Positions 16,769 through 25,441 of a DNA stretch of 64,000 nt are shown piece by piece. Position 1 is the first letter of the stretch, and each line of letters starts with the position of its first letter. The notes under the pieces were generated by a model. It saw only the letters and a list, made by a program, of their open reading frames with translations. It did not search any database and was not told the origin of the DNA. The stretch is from an uncultured Desulfobacteraceae bacterium (GTDB taxonomy: Bacteria; Desulfobacterota; Desulfobacteria; Desulfobacterales; UBA2174): NCBI GenBank assembly GCA_937982505.1, contig CALJLV010000041.1, positions 1-64,000 of the forward strand, read 5' to 3'. Both the position numbers and the translations under genes were made by a program.

Positions 16769-19057
16769 ATGGACCAGCAATCCCTCCGAGATCTCGAAAG
16801 CCGCTGCATCCAGGAAGAACCGGCCCCGTGCCGTGCCGCCTGCCCGTTGCACGTGGATGCCCGGGCGTTCTGCGGCCGCGTCGCCGCCGGCGACTGGCCC
16901 GGCGCCTGGCAGGTCTTGCGCCGCGGCATGCCCCTGCCCGCGATCCTGGGCCGTATCTGCGATGCCCCCTGTCAGGCATCCTGCAAACGGGACGAGGCCG
17001 GGGGCACCATTCGCATCGGCGCCCTGGAACGGGCCTGCGTCCAGACGCCGGCACCGGCCCCACCCCGGACCATGCGCCTTCCGGCCCGGGGCGGTTCGGT
17101 GGCGGTCTGCGGCAGCGGCCTCAGTGGCCTGACCGCCGCGCGGGACCTTGCTCTCAAGGGCTACGCGGTGGAACTCTTCGAGCCGGGAACGGTGCTTGGC
17201 GCCCCGCTGCTGGAAGCTTTCGACGCCCGGCGCCTGCCGCCGGCGGTGGTGGATGACGAAATCGCGGCGCTAACCCCCCTTCTGAAAGCGGTTCACCTCG
17301 GCGCCCGGCTAAGCCAAACGGAGACGATTGAAGAACTGGGCCATCATTTCGACGCCCTCTATCTCGACCTAGCGGCGGTGGGCACACCCACCCGGGACCG
17401 GCACCTGTGGGCCGATGACGAATCTTCGGCCATGACCAGAGGGATTCTTGGTGGCGGCGACACCCCCTCCCCGGTGCTCCAGGCCGCCCAGGGGCGCTGG
17501 GCCGCCACCACCATCGACCGCCGCCTGCAAAAGGTCTCCATCACCGCGGGCCGCGAAGGGGAAGGCGCTGGACCCACGCGCCTTTTTGTCAGCCTGGCGC
17601 AAATCGAACCCTCGCCGCCCGTGGCCATGGCGGATGCCGCCGCCGGCTACACCGCGGCGGAAGCCGTGGCAGAAGCCGGGCGCTGCATCCAGTGCCAATG
17701 CCTCGAGTGCGTCAAGGTCTGCGCCTACCTGGAACGTTTCGGGTCCTACCCGCGCCAGTACGCCCGGCAGATCTACAACAACGCCGCCATCGTCATGGGC
17801 GCCCGCCAGGCCAACCGGCTGATCAACAGTTGCCGCCTCTGCGGTCTCTGTACGGAAATCTGCCCCGAAGACTTCCCCATGGCCGACCTCTGTCTCCAGT
17901 CCCGGCGGGACATGGTGGCCCGGGGCAAGATGCCCCCCTCGGCCCACGAGTTCGCCCTGCTGGACATGCAATTCAGTTTAGGCGAGCGCTTCGCCCTGGC
18001 CCGCCACGCCCCGGGCAGCAACCACAGCGTCCACCTGTTCTTTCCCGGCTGCCAGCTCTGCGCCTCGGCACCGGCCCAGGTGGCACCGGTTTACAGCCAT
18101 CTCCGCCGGGTTTTGGATGCGCCGGTGGGACTGATGCTCGGCTGCTGCGGCGCCCCGGCCCACTGGGCCGGCCGTGAAGCCCTCTATCAGGAAGTGCGTG
18201 CGGATTGGCGCCTCCAGTGGGAGGCCATGGGCCGTCCGGAGGTGGTCCTGGCCTGCGCCACCTGCCTGGAGATGTTCCGCGACCACCTGCCCGAGGTGCC
18301 GGCGCGCTCGTTGTGGCACGTTTGGGCCCAAAGCCCCCTTCCCGAACTGGCCGCCCCGCCCCCCGAGGCGCCGCTGGCGATCCACGATCCCTGCACCACC
18401 CGCCACACCCCGGCGGTCCAGGACGCGGTGCGCCACGTTTTGAACCGCTGCCATATCCCTTTCGAGGAGCTGGAACTGGGCCGGCGGCGGACGGAGTGCT
18501 GCGGCTACGGCGGCCTGATGCAAAACGCCAACCCGCAGCTGGCCCAGGAGATCGTGCGGCGCCGGGCGGCCCGCAGCCCCAGCGACTACCTGGCCTACTG
18601 CGCCGTGTGCCGGGACAACCTGGCCGCCGTGGGCAAACGGACAATTCATCTGCTGGATCTCTTTTTTCCGTCGGGTGAGCATCCGGATCCGGCCGGTCGG
18701 CCGCGTCCGGGATGGTCCCGGCGCCGCGAGAACCGCCAGCGGCTGCGCCGCGACCTGCTGGCCGACCTATGGCGGGAAAGGAGCCCCGACTTGACGCCCC
18801 ACCCGGACATTCACCTTCACGTGGCGCCGGCGGCGGCGCAACGCCTGGAAACCCGCCGCATCCTCATCGAGGATCTCCAGGAAGTAATTCACCAGGCCGA
18901 AACCAGCGGCCAGGTCCTGGAGCACCCCGACACCGGCCGGCTCAGGGCTTCCGCCCGCATCGGCCACGTGACCTTCTGGGTGGAGTACGCCCCGGCCGAA
19001 GAAGGCGGTTACACGGTCTTCAACGCCTATAGTCATCGCATGGAGGTGGCCCGGTGA
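16769..19057 (+). CDS. FAD-dependent / dicluster FeS oxidoreductase with CCG domains
   Basis: The 762-residue protein combines a GltD-like N-terminal FeS region (CRAACPLHV, CDAPCQASCKR), a flavin-binding Rossmann motif (VAVCGSGLSGLTAARD), two 4Fe-4S motifs (CIQCQCLECVKVC, CRLCGLCTEIC) and an HdrB/GlpC-like pair of CCG segments (LGCCGAP, RTECCGYGG). About 130 extra C-terminal residues are unassigned. It resembles the dicluster-binding oxidoreductase I recall as DVU_1558, next to mop in Desulfovibrio. It may pass electrons between Mop and a low-potential or thiol carrier (inference). Its last four bases overlap the following GTG start. Confidence 0.82.
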   Translation: MDQQSLRDLESRCIQEEPAPCRAACPLHVDARAFCGRVAAGDWPGAWQVLRRGMPLPAILGRICDAPCQASCKRDEAGGTIRIGALERACVQTPAPAPPRTMRLPARGGSVAVCGSGLSGLTAARDLALKGYAVELFEPGTVLGAPLLEAFDARRLPPAVVDDEIAALTPLLKAVHLGARLSQTETIEELGHHFDALYLDLAAVGTPTRDRHLWADDESSAMTRGILGGGDTPSPVLQAAQGRWAATTIDRRLQKVSITAGREGEGAGPTRLFVSLAQIEPSPPVAMADAAAGYTAAEAVAEAGRCIQCQCLECVKVCAYLERFGSYPRQYARQIYNNAAIVMGARQANRLINSCRLCGLCTEICPEDFPMADLCLQSRRDMVARGKMPPSAHEFALLDMQFSLGERFALARHAPGSNHSVHLFFPGCQLCASAPAQVAPVYSHLRRVLDAPVGLMLGCCGAPAHWAGREALYQEVRADWRLQWEAMGRPEVVLACATCLEMFRDHLPEVPARSLWHVWAQSPLPELAAPPPEAPLAIHDPCTTRHTPAVQDAVRHVLNRCHIPFEELELGRRRTECCGYGGLMQNANPQLAQEIVRRRAARSPSDYLAYCAVCRDNLAAVGKRTIHLLDLFFPSGEHPDPAGRPRPGWSRRRENRQRLRRDLLADLWRERSPDLTPHPDIHLHVAPAAAQRLETRRILIEDLQEVIHQAETSGQVLEHPDTGRLRASARIGHVTFWVEYAPAEEGGYTVFNAYSHRMEVAR

Positions 19058-19269
19058 TACAAGAAGGCTTCGCCAGTCCGGAAGACCTGCGCTGGAAGTG
19101 CCGCCGCTGCCGCGTCCACCTGGAACTGGCGCCGGTGACCGTCACCTACCTGGACCAGGAGTTCAGCGCCGATCTGCCCCGCTGTCCGGTCTGCGGCTTG
19201 GTGTTGATCAGCGAAGATCTGGCCCTGGGCAAGATGGCGGAGGTGGAGCAGATTCTGGAAGACAAATAA
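19054..19269 (+). CDS. Small two-CxxC redox protein (DVU_1557-like)
   Basis: The 71-residue protein has two CxxC pairs (WKCRRCRVHL and LPRCPVCGLV) spaced like a rubredoxin or zinc ribbon. The start is GTG, overlapping the stop of the preceding oxidoreductase by 4 bases (GTGA), so the two are translationally coupled. It may be an electron carrier or metal-binding subunit of that enzyme. Its stop codon lies inside a long AT-rich inverted repeat. Confidence 0.82.
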   Translation: MIQEGFASPEDLRWKCRRCRVHLELAPVTVTYLDQEFSADLPRCPVCGLVLISEDLALGKMAEVEQILEDK

Positions 19270-19300
19270 AATTTGGAATCGATGATTCCAAATTTTATTT
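19264..19300. repeat. Perfect 17-bp inverted repeat enclosing a stop codon
   Basis: AAATAAAATTTGGAATC (19264-19280), GAT, then GATTCCAAATTTTATTT (19284-19300) is a perfect inverted repeat. The TAA stop of the small redox gene (19267-19269) is within the left arm, and the next start codon is 14 bases downstream. RNA from this site would form a 17-bp hairpin over the stop codon. No T tract follows. Confidence 0.85.
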
Positions 19301-19313
19301 GGTATTTTATTGG

Positions 19314-20036
19314 ATGACGATGACGTCCACCGCTTTCAGCACACTGGATGCGTTCACGACACGTCCCTATGAATCTTACGCCTTGCGGCGCATCACCGGG
19401 CCGGCTGTCCGACCTGGCGGTCTGGAACTGACCCGACGGGTCATCGATCTTTGCCGCTTGCCGGCCGGCGCCCGGATCCTGGACGTGGGGTGCGGCCCGG
19501 GCGCCAGTGTCGCCTGGCTGCGGGCGCAAGGATACGCGGCTTTTGGCCTCGATCGATCCGGCAAACTTCTTGGCGAGGCCCGCCAGGACCATCCCGGACT
19601 GCCCGTCGTCCGAGCCGATGCCGCCGGGCTTCCCTTTTGCGGCGAGATTTTTGACCTGGTCCTGGCCGAATGCGTGCTTTGCCTCCTGCCGGCCCCGGAA
19701 CGGATGCTGGCCGAATGCCGCCGGGTGCTGAACCCCGGTGCGGCGCTGGTGGTCACCGACCTTTACCTTGCCGGCGCGAATACACCCCGGCCGCCGGGCC
19801 GGCCGGAATGCGGCTGCGTCGCCGGGGCCCGCGGCCGGGAGACCCTGCAGGCCCTGGCGGCAGCGGCTGGATTCGATCCGGTGGCCTGGGAGGACCACAG
19901 CAGCCATCTCAGAAGACTGGCCGCCGACCTGGTCTGGACCTTCGGATCGCTGGCGCCTTTCCGGCGCCATGATCCGCAACAGCGCCTCGGGTTCGGCCTG
20001 ATGGTCTGCCGGAAAAAGGATGCCGCCCATGGATGA
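19314..20036 (+). CDS. SAM-dependent methyltransferase (DVU_1556-like)
   Basis: The 240-residue class I methyltransferase has motif I ILDVGCGPGASVAWL and a typical post-I acidic residue (FGLDRSG), followed by DAAGLPF and DLVLAECVL. The start is ATG 19314, with ATG 19320 possible; neither has a strong ribosome binding site and an AT-rich hairpin lies just upstream. It belongs to the conserved mop-linked accessory set, where its substrate is not known to me. It overlaps the next gene by 8 bases. Confidence 0.83.
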   Translation: MTMTSTAFSTLDAFTTRPYESYALRRITGPAVRPGGLELTRRVIDLCRLPAGARILDVGCGPGASVAWLRAQGYAAFGLDRSGKLLGEARQDHPGLPVVRADAAGLPFCGEIFDLVLAECVLCLLPAPERMLAECRRVLNPGAALVVTDLYLAGANTPRPPGRPECGCVAGARGRETLQALAAAAGFDPVAWEDHSSHLRRLAADLVWTFGSLAPFRRHDPQQRLGFGLMVCRKKDAAHG

Positions 20037-20463
20037 TACGACAATGGAAATGATGCGCCTGGCGGCCCGGGGCTATTCCTGCGCCCAGATCATGATCCAG
20101 CTGGCCCCGGCAGCCCGGGGCAGGGCCAACCCGGCCCTGGTGCGCGCCATGGCCGGACTGGCCTACGGCGGCGGCACGGGCGTCGGCACCTGCGGCGCCC
20201 TGGCCGGAGCCTGGTGCCTGCTGGGGCTGCATGCCGGCAAGGGAAAGGACGAAGAGACCGAATCGCCCCGCCTGCCGCGCATGCTCGAAGACATTACCGA
20301 GTGGTTCCAGAAACGTCTCGGCGGCATCACCTGCCATGCCGTCACCGGTGAGGACGTTCCGGCCGCCGCCCGCCAGCGCTGCGGCCTGCTGGTGGCCGAC
20401 ACCTTCGCCCGGGCGATGGCGATCCTGGCCGAAAACGGGTTCGATCCGGAACTTGAAACTTGA
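20029..20463 (+). CDS. C_GCAxxG_C_C family protein (DVU_1555-like)
   Basis: The 144-residue helical protein carries the family cysteines: GYSC, GTCGALAGAW (the GCAxxG position), ITCH and QRCG. Such proteins are probably redox- or metal-binding, and many sit near selenium or molybdenum genes. ATG 20029 follows AAAGGA by 8 bases; ATG 20020 is also in frame. The last codons and stop (GAACTTGAAACTTGA) belong to a heptad micro-repeat, so the C-terminus may have been changed by repeat insertion. Confidence 0.83.
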   Translation: MDDTTMEMMRLAARGYSCAQIMIQLAPAARGRANPALVRAMAGLAYGGGTGVGTCGALAGAWCLLGLHAGKGKDEETESPRLPRMLEDITEWFQKRLGGITCHAVTGEDVPAAARQRCGLLVADTFARAMAILAENGFDPELET

Positions 20464-20522
20464 AACTCGAAATTTGGTTTTTGGGGGTCCTTTAGGTCCC
20501 TTTTGTCGTTTACGTCCTTTTC
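20449..20522. repeat. Phased micro-repeat: GAAA heptads then GTC nonamers
   Basis: Two adjacent arrays fill the gap. First come heptads led by GAAA (GAAACTT, GAAACTC, GAAATTT), overlapping the end of the preceding gene. Then come four 9-bp units from 20487: GTCCTTTAG, GTCCCTTTT, GTCGTTTAC and GTCCTTTTC. On the reverse strand these are GAC-led. The phase is exact although the units differ. Similar arrays occur in other gaps of this window. Confidence 0.8.
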
Positions 20523-20545
20523 GACCCTGACGCATTCGTAAAAAC

Positions 20546-21898
20546 TTGAACGCCCAGATCTCCAATCCCCAGACGGAAAGCCTCTGCCCCGACTGTCTCC
20601 AGCGGATCCCCGCCGGCTACCTGCGCCGGGATCAGGACGTCTATCTGGCCAAGACCTGCCCGGTGCACGGGACCTTCGAAACCGTCATCTGGCGCGGCCC
20701 GCCGGATTTCGACGCCTGGGTCCGGCCCAAGACGCCCGGCGCGCCGGTATTCGCCGGCCAGCCGATGGATCACGGCTGCCCCTTCGACTGCGGCCTGTGC
20801 CCGGAGCATCGCCAGCGCACCTGCACCACCGTGGTGGAGATCACCACCCGCTGCAATCTGGATTGCGCCTTCTGCTACGCCGACTCCTCCGGCGCCGGAT
20901 CGGACGCGACCGTTCCAGAGGTGGACCGCCTCCTGGCCGCGGTGGGCCGCGGCGCCGGCCAGTGCAACATTCAGCTCTCCGGCGGTGAGCCGTCCCTGCA
21001 CCCCGACCTTGCGGCCATCGTGGAGCGGGTGCGCCGCCATGGCTTCACCTTTGTCCAGCTCAACACCAACGGCCTCTTGCTGGGCCGACAGCCCGATCTG
21101 GCGCGCACGCTGAAAGACGCCGGCCTGGACTCGGTCTTCCTGCAGTTTGACGGGACCGACGATGCCGCCTACCGCCGGTTGCGGGGGCGGCCCCTGTTGG
21201 CGGTGAAGCTGGCGGCGGTCAACGCCTGCGCCGCCGCCGGCATCGGCGTCGTGCTGGTGCCGACCCTGGTGCCGGGAGTCAACACCCACCAGGTGGGCGC
21301 CATCCTCGATCTGGCCGTGGACCTGGCGCCGGCGGTGCGCGGGGTGCACTTTCAGCCGGTGAGCTACTTCGGCCGCTGGACCCGCCCGCCGGCCGACGGC
21401 GACCGGTTGACGCTTCCCGAACTGATGCGCGCCATCGAAGCCCAGACCGGCGGCCGTTTTTGCGCGACCGCCTTTCACCCCCCGGGCTGCGAACACGCCC
21501 GCTGCTCGTTTTCCGGCCAGTTCCTCGTTCTGGCCCCCGGCCGGATCATCGCCCTGAGCCGCCGCACGACCTCTTCCTGCTGTCCGCCGGCCAGCGCCGA
21601 GGCCGGCGCCCGCCAGGCCATTGCCTACACGGCCCGGCAGTGGGCGCCGGCCCCACAGGGACAGGAAGCGGAACCCTTCGCCCCGGCCGGCGGCCCCATC
21701 TGCCTGGAAACCTTCTGCCACCGGGCCCGAACCCATACCCTCTCGGTGTCGGCCATGGCCTTCCAGGACGCCTGGACCCTCGACCTGGAGCGGCTGCGCG
21801 GCTGCTGCATCCACGTAGCCCACCCCGACGGCCGGCTGATTCCCTTCTGCGCCTACAACCTCACCGGCCGGGACGGCCGGCGCCTCTACCGGCCATGA
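20546..21898 (+). CDS. Radical SAM protein (TrsS-like)
   Basis: The 450-residue protein has the radical SAM cluster motif CNLDCAFC (C-x3-C-x2-C) near residue 105, an SGGEP glycine motif, an N-terminal Cys-rich segment (LCPDCLQRIPA, CPFDCGLC) and a C-terminal cysteine set (RGCCIHV, IPFCAYN). It resembles the family I recall as radical SAM (seleno)protein TrsS; here all reactive positions read as Cys, with no in-frame TGA. The only in-frame start after an upstream stop is TTG 20546 (or ATT 20534), and no clear ribosome binding site is present. It ends in an ATGA overlap with the ligase-like gene. Confidence 0.85.
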   Translation: MNAQISNPQTESLCPDCLQRIPAGYLRRDQDVYLAKTCPVHGTFETVIWRGPPDFDAWVRPKTPGAPVFAGQPMDHGCPFDCGLCPEHRQRTCTTVVEITTRCNLDCAFCYADSSGAGSDATVPEVDRLLAAVGRGAGQCNIQLSGGEPSLHPDLAAIVERVRRHGFTFVQLNTNGLLLGRQPDLARTLKDAGLDSVFLQFDGTDDAAYRRLRGRPLLAVKLAAVNACAAAGIGVVLVPTLVPGVNTHQVGAILDLAVDLAPAVRGVHFQPVSYFGRWTRPPADGDRLTLPELMRAIEAQTGGRFCATAFHPPGCEHARCSFSGQFLVLAPGRIIALSRRTTSSCCPPASAEAGARQAIAYTARQWAPAPQGQEAEPFAPAGGPICLETFCHRARTHTLSVSAMAFQDAWTLDLERLRGCCIHVAHPDGRLIPFCAYNLTGRDGRRLYRP

Positions 21899-23244
21899 CG
21901 GCGCTCGCCCTCACCCCCCTGGAACCCTGGATCGCCCGCCGGCTCCGTCTGCCCGCCGGGGTGCGCCCCACCGCCGAAGTGCTGGCGGCGTTCCATCTCG
22001 ATGCCGTGCGTCGCAACCTGGCACTTGTCCGCGGCCGCAGCCCCTTCTACCGCCGCCTTCTGGCGGATCAAAACCCGTCCGCCATCGGTGATCTGGAAGC
22101 CTTCGGGCGCCTGCCCTTGACGACGGCCGACGACCTGCGCCAGGATCCAATGGCTTTTTTGGCCCTGTCCCAGGCGGCGGTGGCCCGGGTGGTGACGCTG
22201 CATACCTCGGGCACCACCCGGGCGCCCAAGCGGATCTTTTTCTCCGAAGACGACCTGGAAGCCACCCTGGACTTTTTCCACCATGGCATGACGACCCTGG
22301 CACGGCCAGGGGACAGGGTTCTGGTCCTGCTCTCCGCCCAGCGGCCCGAAAGCGTGGGTCGTTTGCTGGCCAAGGCCTTGGACCGCATGGGCGCCCGGGT
22401 TCTTCTGGCCAGCCCCGAGTCCGATATCCGGGCCCTCAACGGCCTGACGGCCCCAGGACCGGTGGATGTCGTGGTGGGGATGCCGCTTCAGGTGCTGGCC
22501 CTGGCTCGCCGGCCCGGGTGGTGGCCCGGTCCCCCGCCGCGCGCGGTTCTGGTCACGGCGGATTTCGTTCCCCGGGCCGTGGTCTCGGTTCTGGAGGCGA
22601 CCTGGGGCTGCGGCGTGTTTCAGCACTACGGGATGACGGAAACCGGGTTGGGCGGAGGGGTGGAGTGCGCCGCACGGAACGGCTATCACCTGAGAGAGGC
22701 GGATCTGTACGTTGAGGTCATCGATCCGCCAACCGGTCGCCCCCTGCCGCTCGGCCAAACCGGAGAAGTGGTGGTGACCACGCTGAACCGTCGGGCCATG
22801 CCGCTAGTGCGCTACCGCACCGGAGACCTGGCCTCGTTCATGACCGCACCCTGCCCCTGCGGCAGCGTACTGCGGCGTCTGGCGCCGGTTCAGGGGCGGA
22901 TCGATAACCGGATCGCGCTCAGGTCGGGGGCGGTGCTGACCCTCGGCGAACTGGATGAGGCCCTGATCCCTTTTCCCGGGGTTGTGGATCTGGAGGCCCG
23001 GATCCTGGACGGCCACGGGGTTCCCCGGCTGACCGTGACGGTCCATGCCGAAAGGACGCTTCGGAAGGAGGATGAAGCGGAAAAAATGGAAAAGGTTCTG
23101 GCCGCGACCCCGATCCTGGGCCGGGCGCTGGCGGCCGGCGCGGTCACTCTTGGTCCGGTGCAGGTCCGCCCAGCGAACCAAGGGGTCCTGGCCGCCTATG
23201 GCAAACGCAACTTAAAGGATCAAAGAGCAGTCCAATGTCGATGA
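21895..23244 (+). CDS. AMP-dependent CoA-ligase-like protein (DVU_1553-like)
   Basis: The 449-residue protein belongs to the phenylacetate-CoA ligase (PaaK) branch of the adenylate-forming superfamily: LHTSGTTRAPKRI is the phosphate-binding loop, HYGMTETGLGG the A5 motif and VRYRTGDL the A7 motif. Its ATG overlaps the previous stop (ATGA), so it is coupled to the radical SAM gene. In this context it more likely activates a cofactor-related carboxylate than feeds catabolism (inference). Confidence 0.85.
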   Translation: MTALALTPLEPWIARRLRLPAGVRPTAEVLAAFHLDAVRRNLALVRGRSPFYRRLLADQNPSAIGDLEAFGRLPLTTADDLRQDPMAFLALSQAAVARVVTLHTSGTTRAPKRIFFSEDDLEATLDFFHHGMTTLARPGDRVLVLLSAQRPESVGRLLAKALDRMGARVLLASPESDIRALNGLTAPGPVDVVVGMPLQVLALARRPGWWPGPPPRAVLVTADFVPRAVVSVLEATWGCGVFQHYGMTETGLGGGVECAARNGYHLREADLYVEVIDPPTGRPLPLGQTGEVVVTTLNRRAMPLVRYRTGDLASFMTAPCPCGSVLRRLAPVQGRIDNRIALRSGAVLTLGELDEALIPFPGVVDLEARILDGHGVPRLTVTVHAERTLRKEDEAEKMEKVLAATPILGRALAAGAVTLGPVQVRPANQGVLAAYGKRNLKDQRAVQCR

Positions 23245-24296
23245 AGCGTGAAATCCTCTCTGACATGCAACAGCACCTGGCCGCCGGCCGCCCCTTCGCG
23301 GTGGCCACCATCATCAGCCAGCAGGGCTCCACCCCGCGCATGCCCGGCACTAAAATGGTCGTCGCCGAGGATGGAACCAGTCGCGGTACGGTGGGCGGCG
23401 GCCTGCTGGAAGCGGCGGTCATCGAGCGGGCCGCCCAGGTCCTGGAGACCGGGGTTCCCGTGCAAATGCGGTTCAAATTGACGGCCAAGGCCCGCGAAAC
23501 CATGGACATGATCTGCGGGGGGGTGGCCGAGGTGCTTATCGATCGCATCGATCCGGCCGCGCCTTCCGGGGGCTGTCTGGCCCGATGGTGCCGTCTTTGC
23601 GCCGAGGCCGGCGCCGGGGTTCTGGTCACCGTTATCGAAGAAAAATCCGAGGAGAGGATCACCACCGCCCATCACATCCTGGACGATCCGTCCCCCCCTC
23701 CCGCCGGTGAAAGGCTGGACCTCAAGGCCCTGATGGCGCAGGCCGCCGCCGCGGCGACCCAGCCGCAATCGATGGCCGTGGTGAGATCCGGGGCCTTGAA
23801 GGGGGTGGTGGAATTTTTCCAGCCGCCCGAGCCCCTGCTCATCTTCGGCGCCGGCCACGTGTCTCAGCCCACGGCCCACCTGGCCCACATGGTCGGATTC
23901 CGGGTGGTGGTGCTCGACGACCGGGCCGAGTTCGCCAACCGGGAACGCTTTCCCGAGGCCGAGCGGGTGGTGGTGCTCGACGACTATCACCGGGCCATGG
24001 GCGATCTTCGGCTCGACGCGGAAAGTTTCATCGTCATCGTCACTCGGGGCCACCTGCACGACCAGACGGTCCTGGCCCAGGCCCTGCGCACGCCGGCGGC
24101 CTACATCGGCATGATCGGCAGCCGCACCAAGCGCGATACCATCTACAGCAACCTGCGCCGCCAGGGATTCAACGAGGCCGACCTGAAGCGGGTGGCCTCG
24201 CCCATCGGCCTTTCCATCAGGGCCCAGACCCCCGAGGAGATCGCCGTGAGCATCGTGGCGCAGATGATCCAGCGGCGCAGCGAGATACGGTCATGA
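23235..24296 (+). CDS. xdhC: XdhC family molybdenum-enzyme maturation factor
   Basis: The 353-residue protein has the XdhC/CoxI N-terminal domain (ATIISQQGSTPRMPGTKMVV, then GTVGGGLLEAAV) and a C-terminal Rossmann domain (PLLIFGAGHVSQPTAHLA, YIGMIGSRTKRDTI). XdhC proteins bind molybdopterin and help install the sulfido ligand of xanthine-oxidase-family enzymes. Mop in this window belongs to that family, which gives an obvious client. It overlaps the previous gene by 10 bases and the next by 4. Confidence 0.93.
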   Translation: MSMKREILSDMQQHLAAGRPFAVATIISQQGSTPRMPGTKMVVAEDGTSRGTVGGGLLEAAVIERAAQVLETGVPVQMRFKLTAKARETMDMICGGVAEVLIDRIDPAAPSGGCLARWCRLCAEAGAGVLVTVIEEKSEERITTAHHILDDPSPPPAGERLDLKALMAQAAAAATQPQSMAVVRSGALKGVVEFFQPPEPLLIFGAGHVSQPTAHLAHMVGFRVVVLDDRAEFANRERFPEAERVVVLDDYHRAMGDLRLDAESFIVIVTRGHLHDQTVLAQALRTPAAYIGMIGSRTKRDTIYSNLRRQGFNEADLKRVASPIGLSIRAQTPEEIAVSIVAQMIQRRSEIRS

Positions 24297-25441
24297 TTCT
24301 ACCGGCCAAGACGGCCGCCATCATCCTGGCGGCCGGGTATTCCCGGCGCATGGGTCGCTTCAAGCCCCTGCTGGCGCTGGGCGGCCGCCCCATGATCGAC
24401 TGGGGCATCGATCTGTTCAGGGCCTGCGATGTTTCCGCCATCCACGTGGTGGCCGGCCACCGGCACGACGCCCTGGCCCCGGTCCTGGCCAAGCGCGGGG
24501 TGGCCATGGTGGTTAATCCGGACTTTCAGGAGGGGATGTTCTCTTCGGTGAAAGCGGGAATCCGCGCCCTGAGCCCCGCCTGCGGCGCATTTTTTATCCT
24601 CCCCGCCGATATTCCCCTGGTGCGGCCGGCCACGGTGCGGCGGCTGTTGGCGTGCTTCGATGCGCGGCGCGCCAAGGTGGTGGTGCCCTCTTTCGCCTGC
24701 CGGCCTGGTCATCCCCCGCTCGTTTCCGGGGAACTGGCCTCCTCGATCCTCGAGGCCCAGGGCTCGGAGGGATTGCGCGGGGTGCTGGCCCAATGGCGAT
24801 GGGAAACCGCAACGGTTCCGGTGCCCGACCGGTTCATCCTTCATGACGCCGACGCCCCCGAGGATCACCAGGCCCTGGAAGCCGCCTGCCATCGGTGGGG
24901 GATCCCGGACGACGGCGAATGCGATGCCATCCTGGCCCGGCCGGGTCCAGACCCGGAAAGGATCCTCCGCCACGGACGGGAAGTGGCCCGGGTGGCGGAC
25001 GTCATGACGGCCGCCCTTCGGCAGGCGGGCTTCTTTCTGGATCCCCACCTCGTCCATGCCGCGGCCCGGGTCCACGACCTGGCCAAGGGGAAACCGGATC
25101 ATGCCCGGGTGGGCGCCGAGCGCCTGCGCGCCCTGGGATTCGACGCCGTGGCCGAGATCGTGGCCTGCCATCACGATATCGTCATCGATCCGCAACAACC
25201 GATCAACGCGGCCGAAATCGTCTACCTGGCCGACCGGCGGGTGGCCGGCGAGCGGCTAGTCCCGCTGGAGGAACGCTTCGCCGCGGCACTGGAGCGGTAC
25301 GGGAAGATTGCCGATGCGCGGGTCAACATCCACCGGCGACGGGCCCAGGCCCTGGGGGTGCAGGCGCGCATCGAGGCGGCCCTGGGCCGATCGGTGGATG
25401 CGCTGCTATCCAGCCCATCCCAGGATGGAGATCCCCGGTGA
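24293..25441 (+). CDS. MocA-like nucleotidyltransferase fused to HD domain (DVU_1551-like)
   Basis: Residues 1 to about 195 form a MobA/MocA-type nucleotidyltransferase (AAIILAAGYSRRMGRFKPLL, LPADIPLVRP). MocA attaches CMP to molybdopterin to make the cytosine dinucleotide cofactor that MOP-type enzymes use. The second half has an HD phosphohydrolase signature (ARVHDLAKG, then CHHDIVID). The fused HD domain could hydrolyse nucleotides or pyrophosphorylated by-products (inference). It overlaps XdhC by 4 bases and the phosphatase gene by 4 bases. Confidence 0.87.
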   Translation: MILPAKTAAIILAAGYSRRMGRFKPLLALGGRPMIDWGIDLFRACDVSAIHVVAGHRHDALAPVLAKRGVAMVVNPDFQEGMFSSVKAGIRALSPACGAFFILPADIPLVRPATVRRLLACFDARRAKVVVPSFACRPGHPPLVSGELASSILEAQGSEGLRGVLAQWRWETATVPVPDRFILHDADAPEDHQALEAACHRWGIPDDGECDAILARPGPDPERILRHGREVARVADVMTAALRQAGFFLDPHLVHAAARVHDLAKGKPDHARVGAERLRALGFDAVAEIVACHHDIVIDPQQPINAAEIVYLADRRVAGERLVPLEERFAAALERYGKIADARVNIHRRRAQALGVQARIEAALGRSVDALLSSPSQDGDPR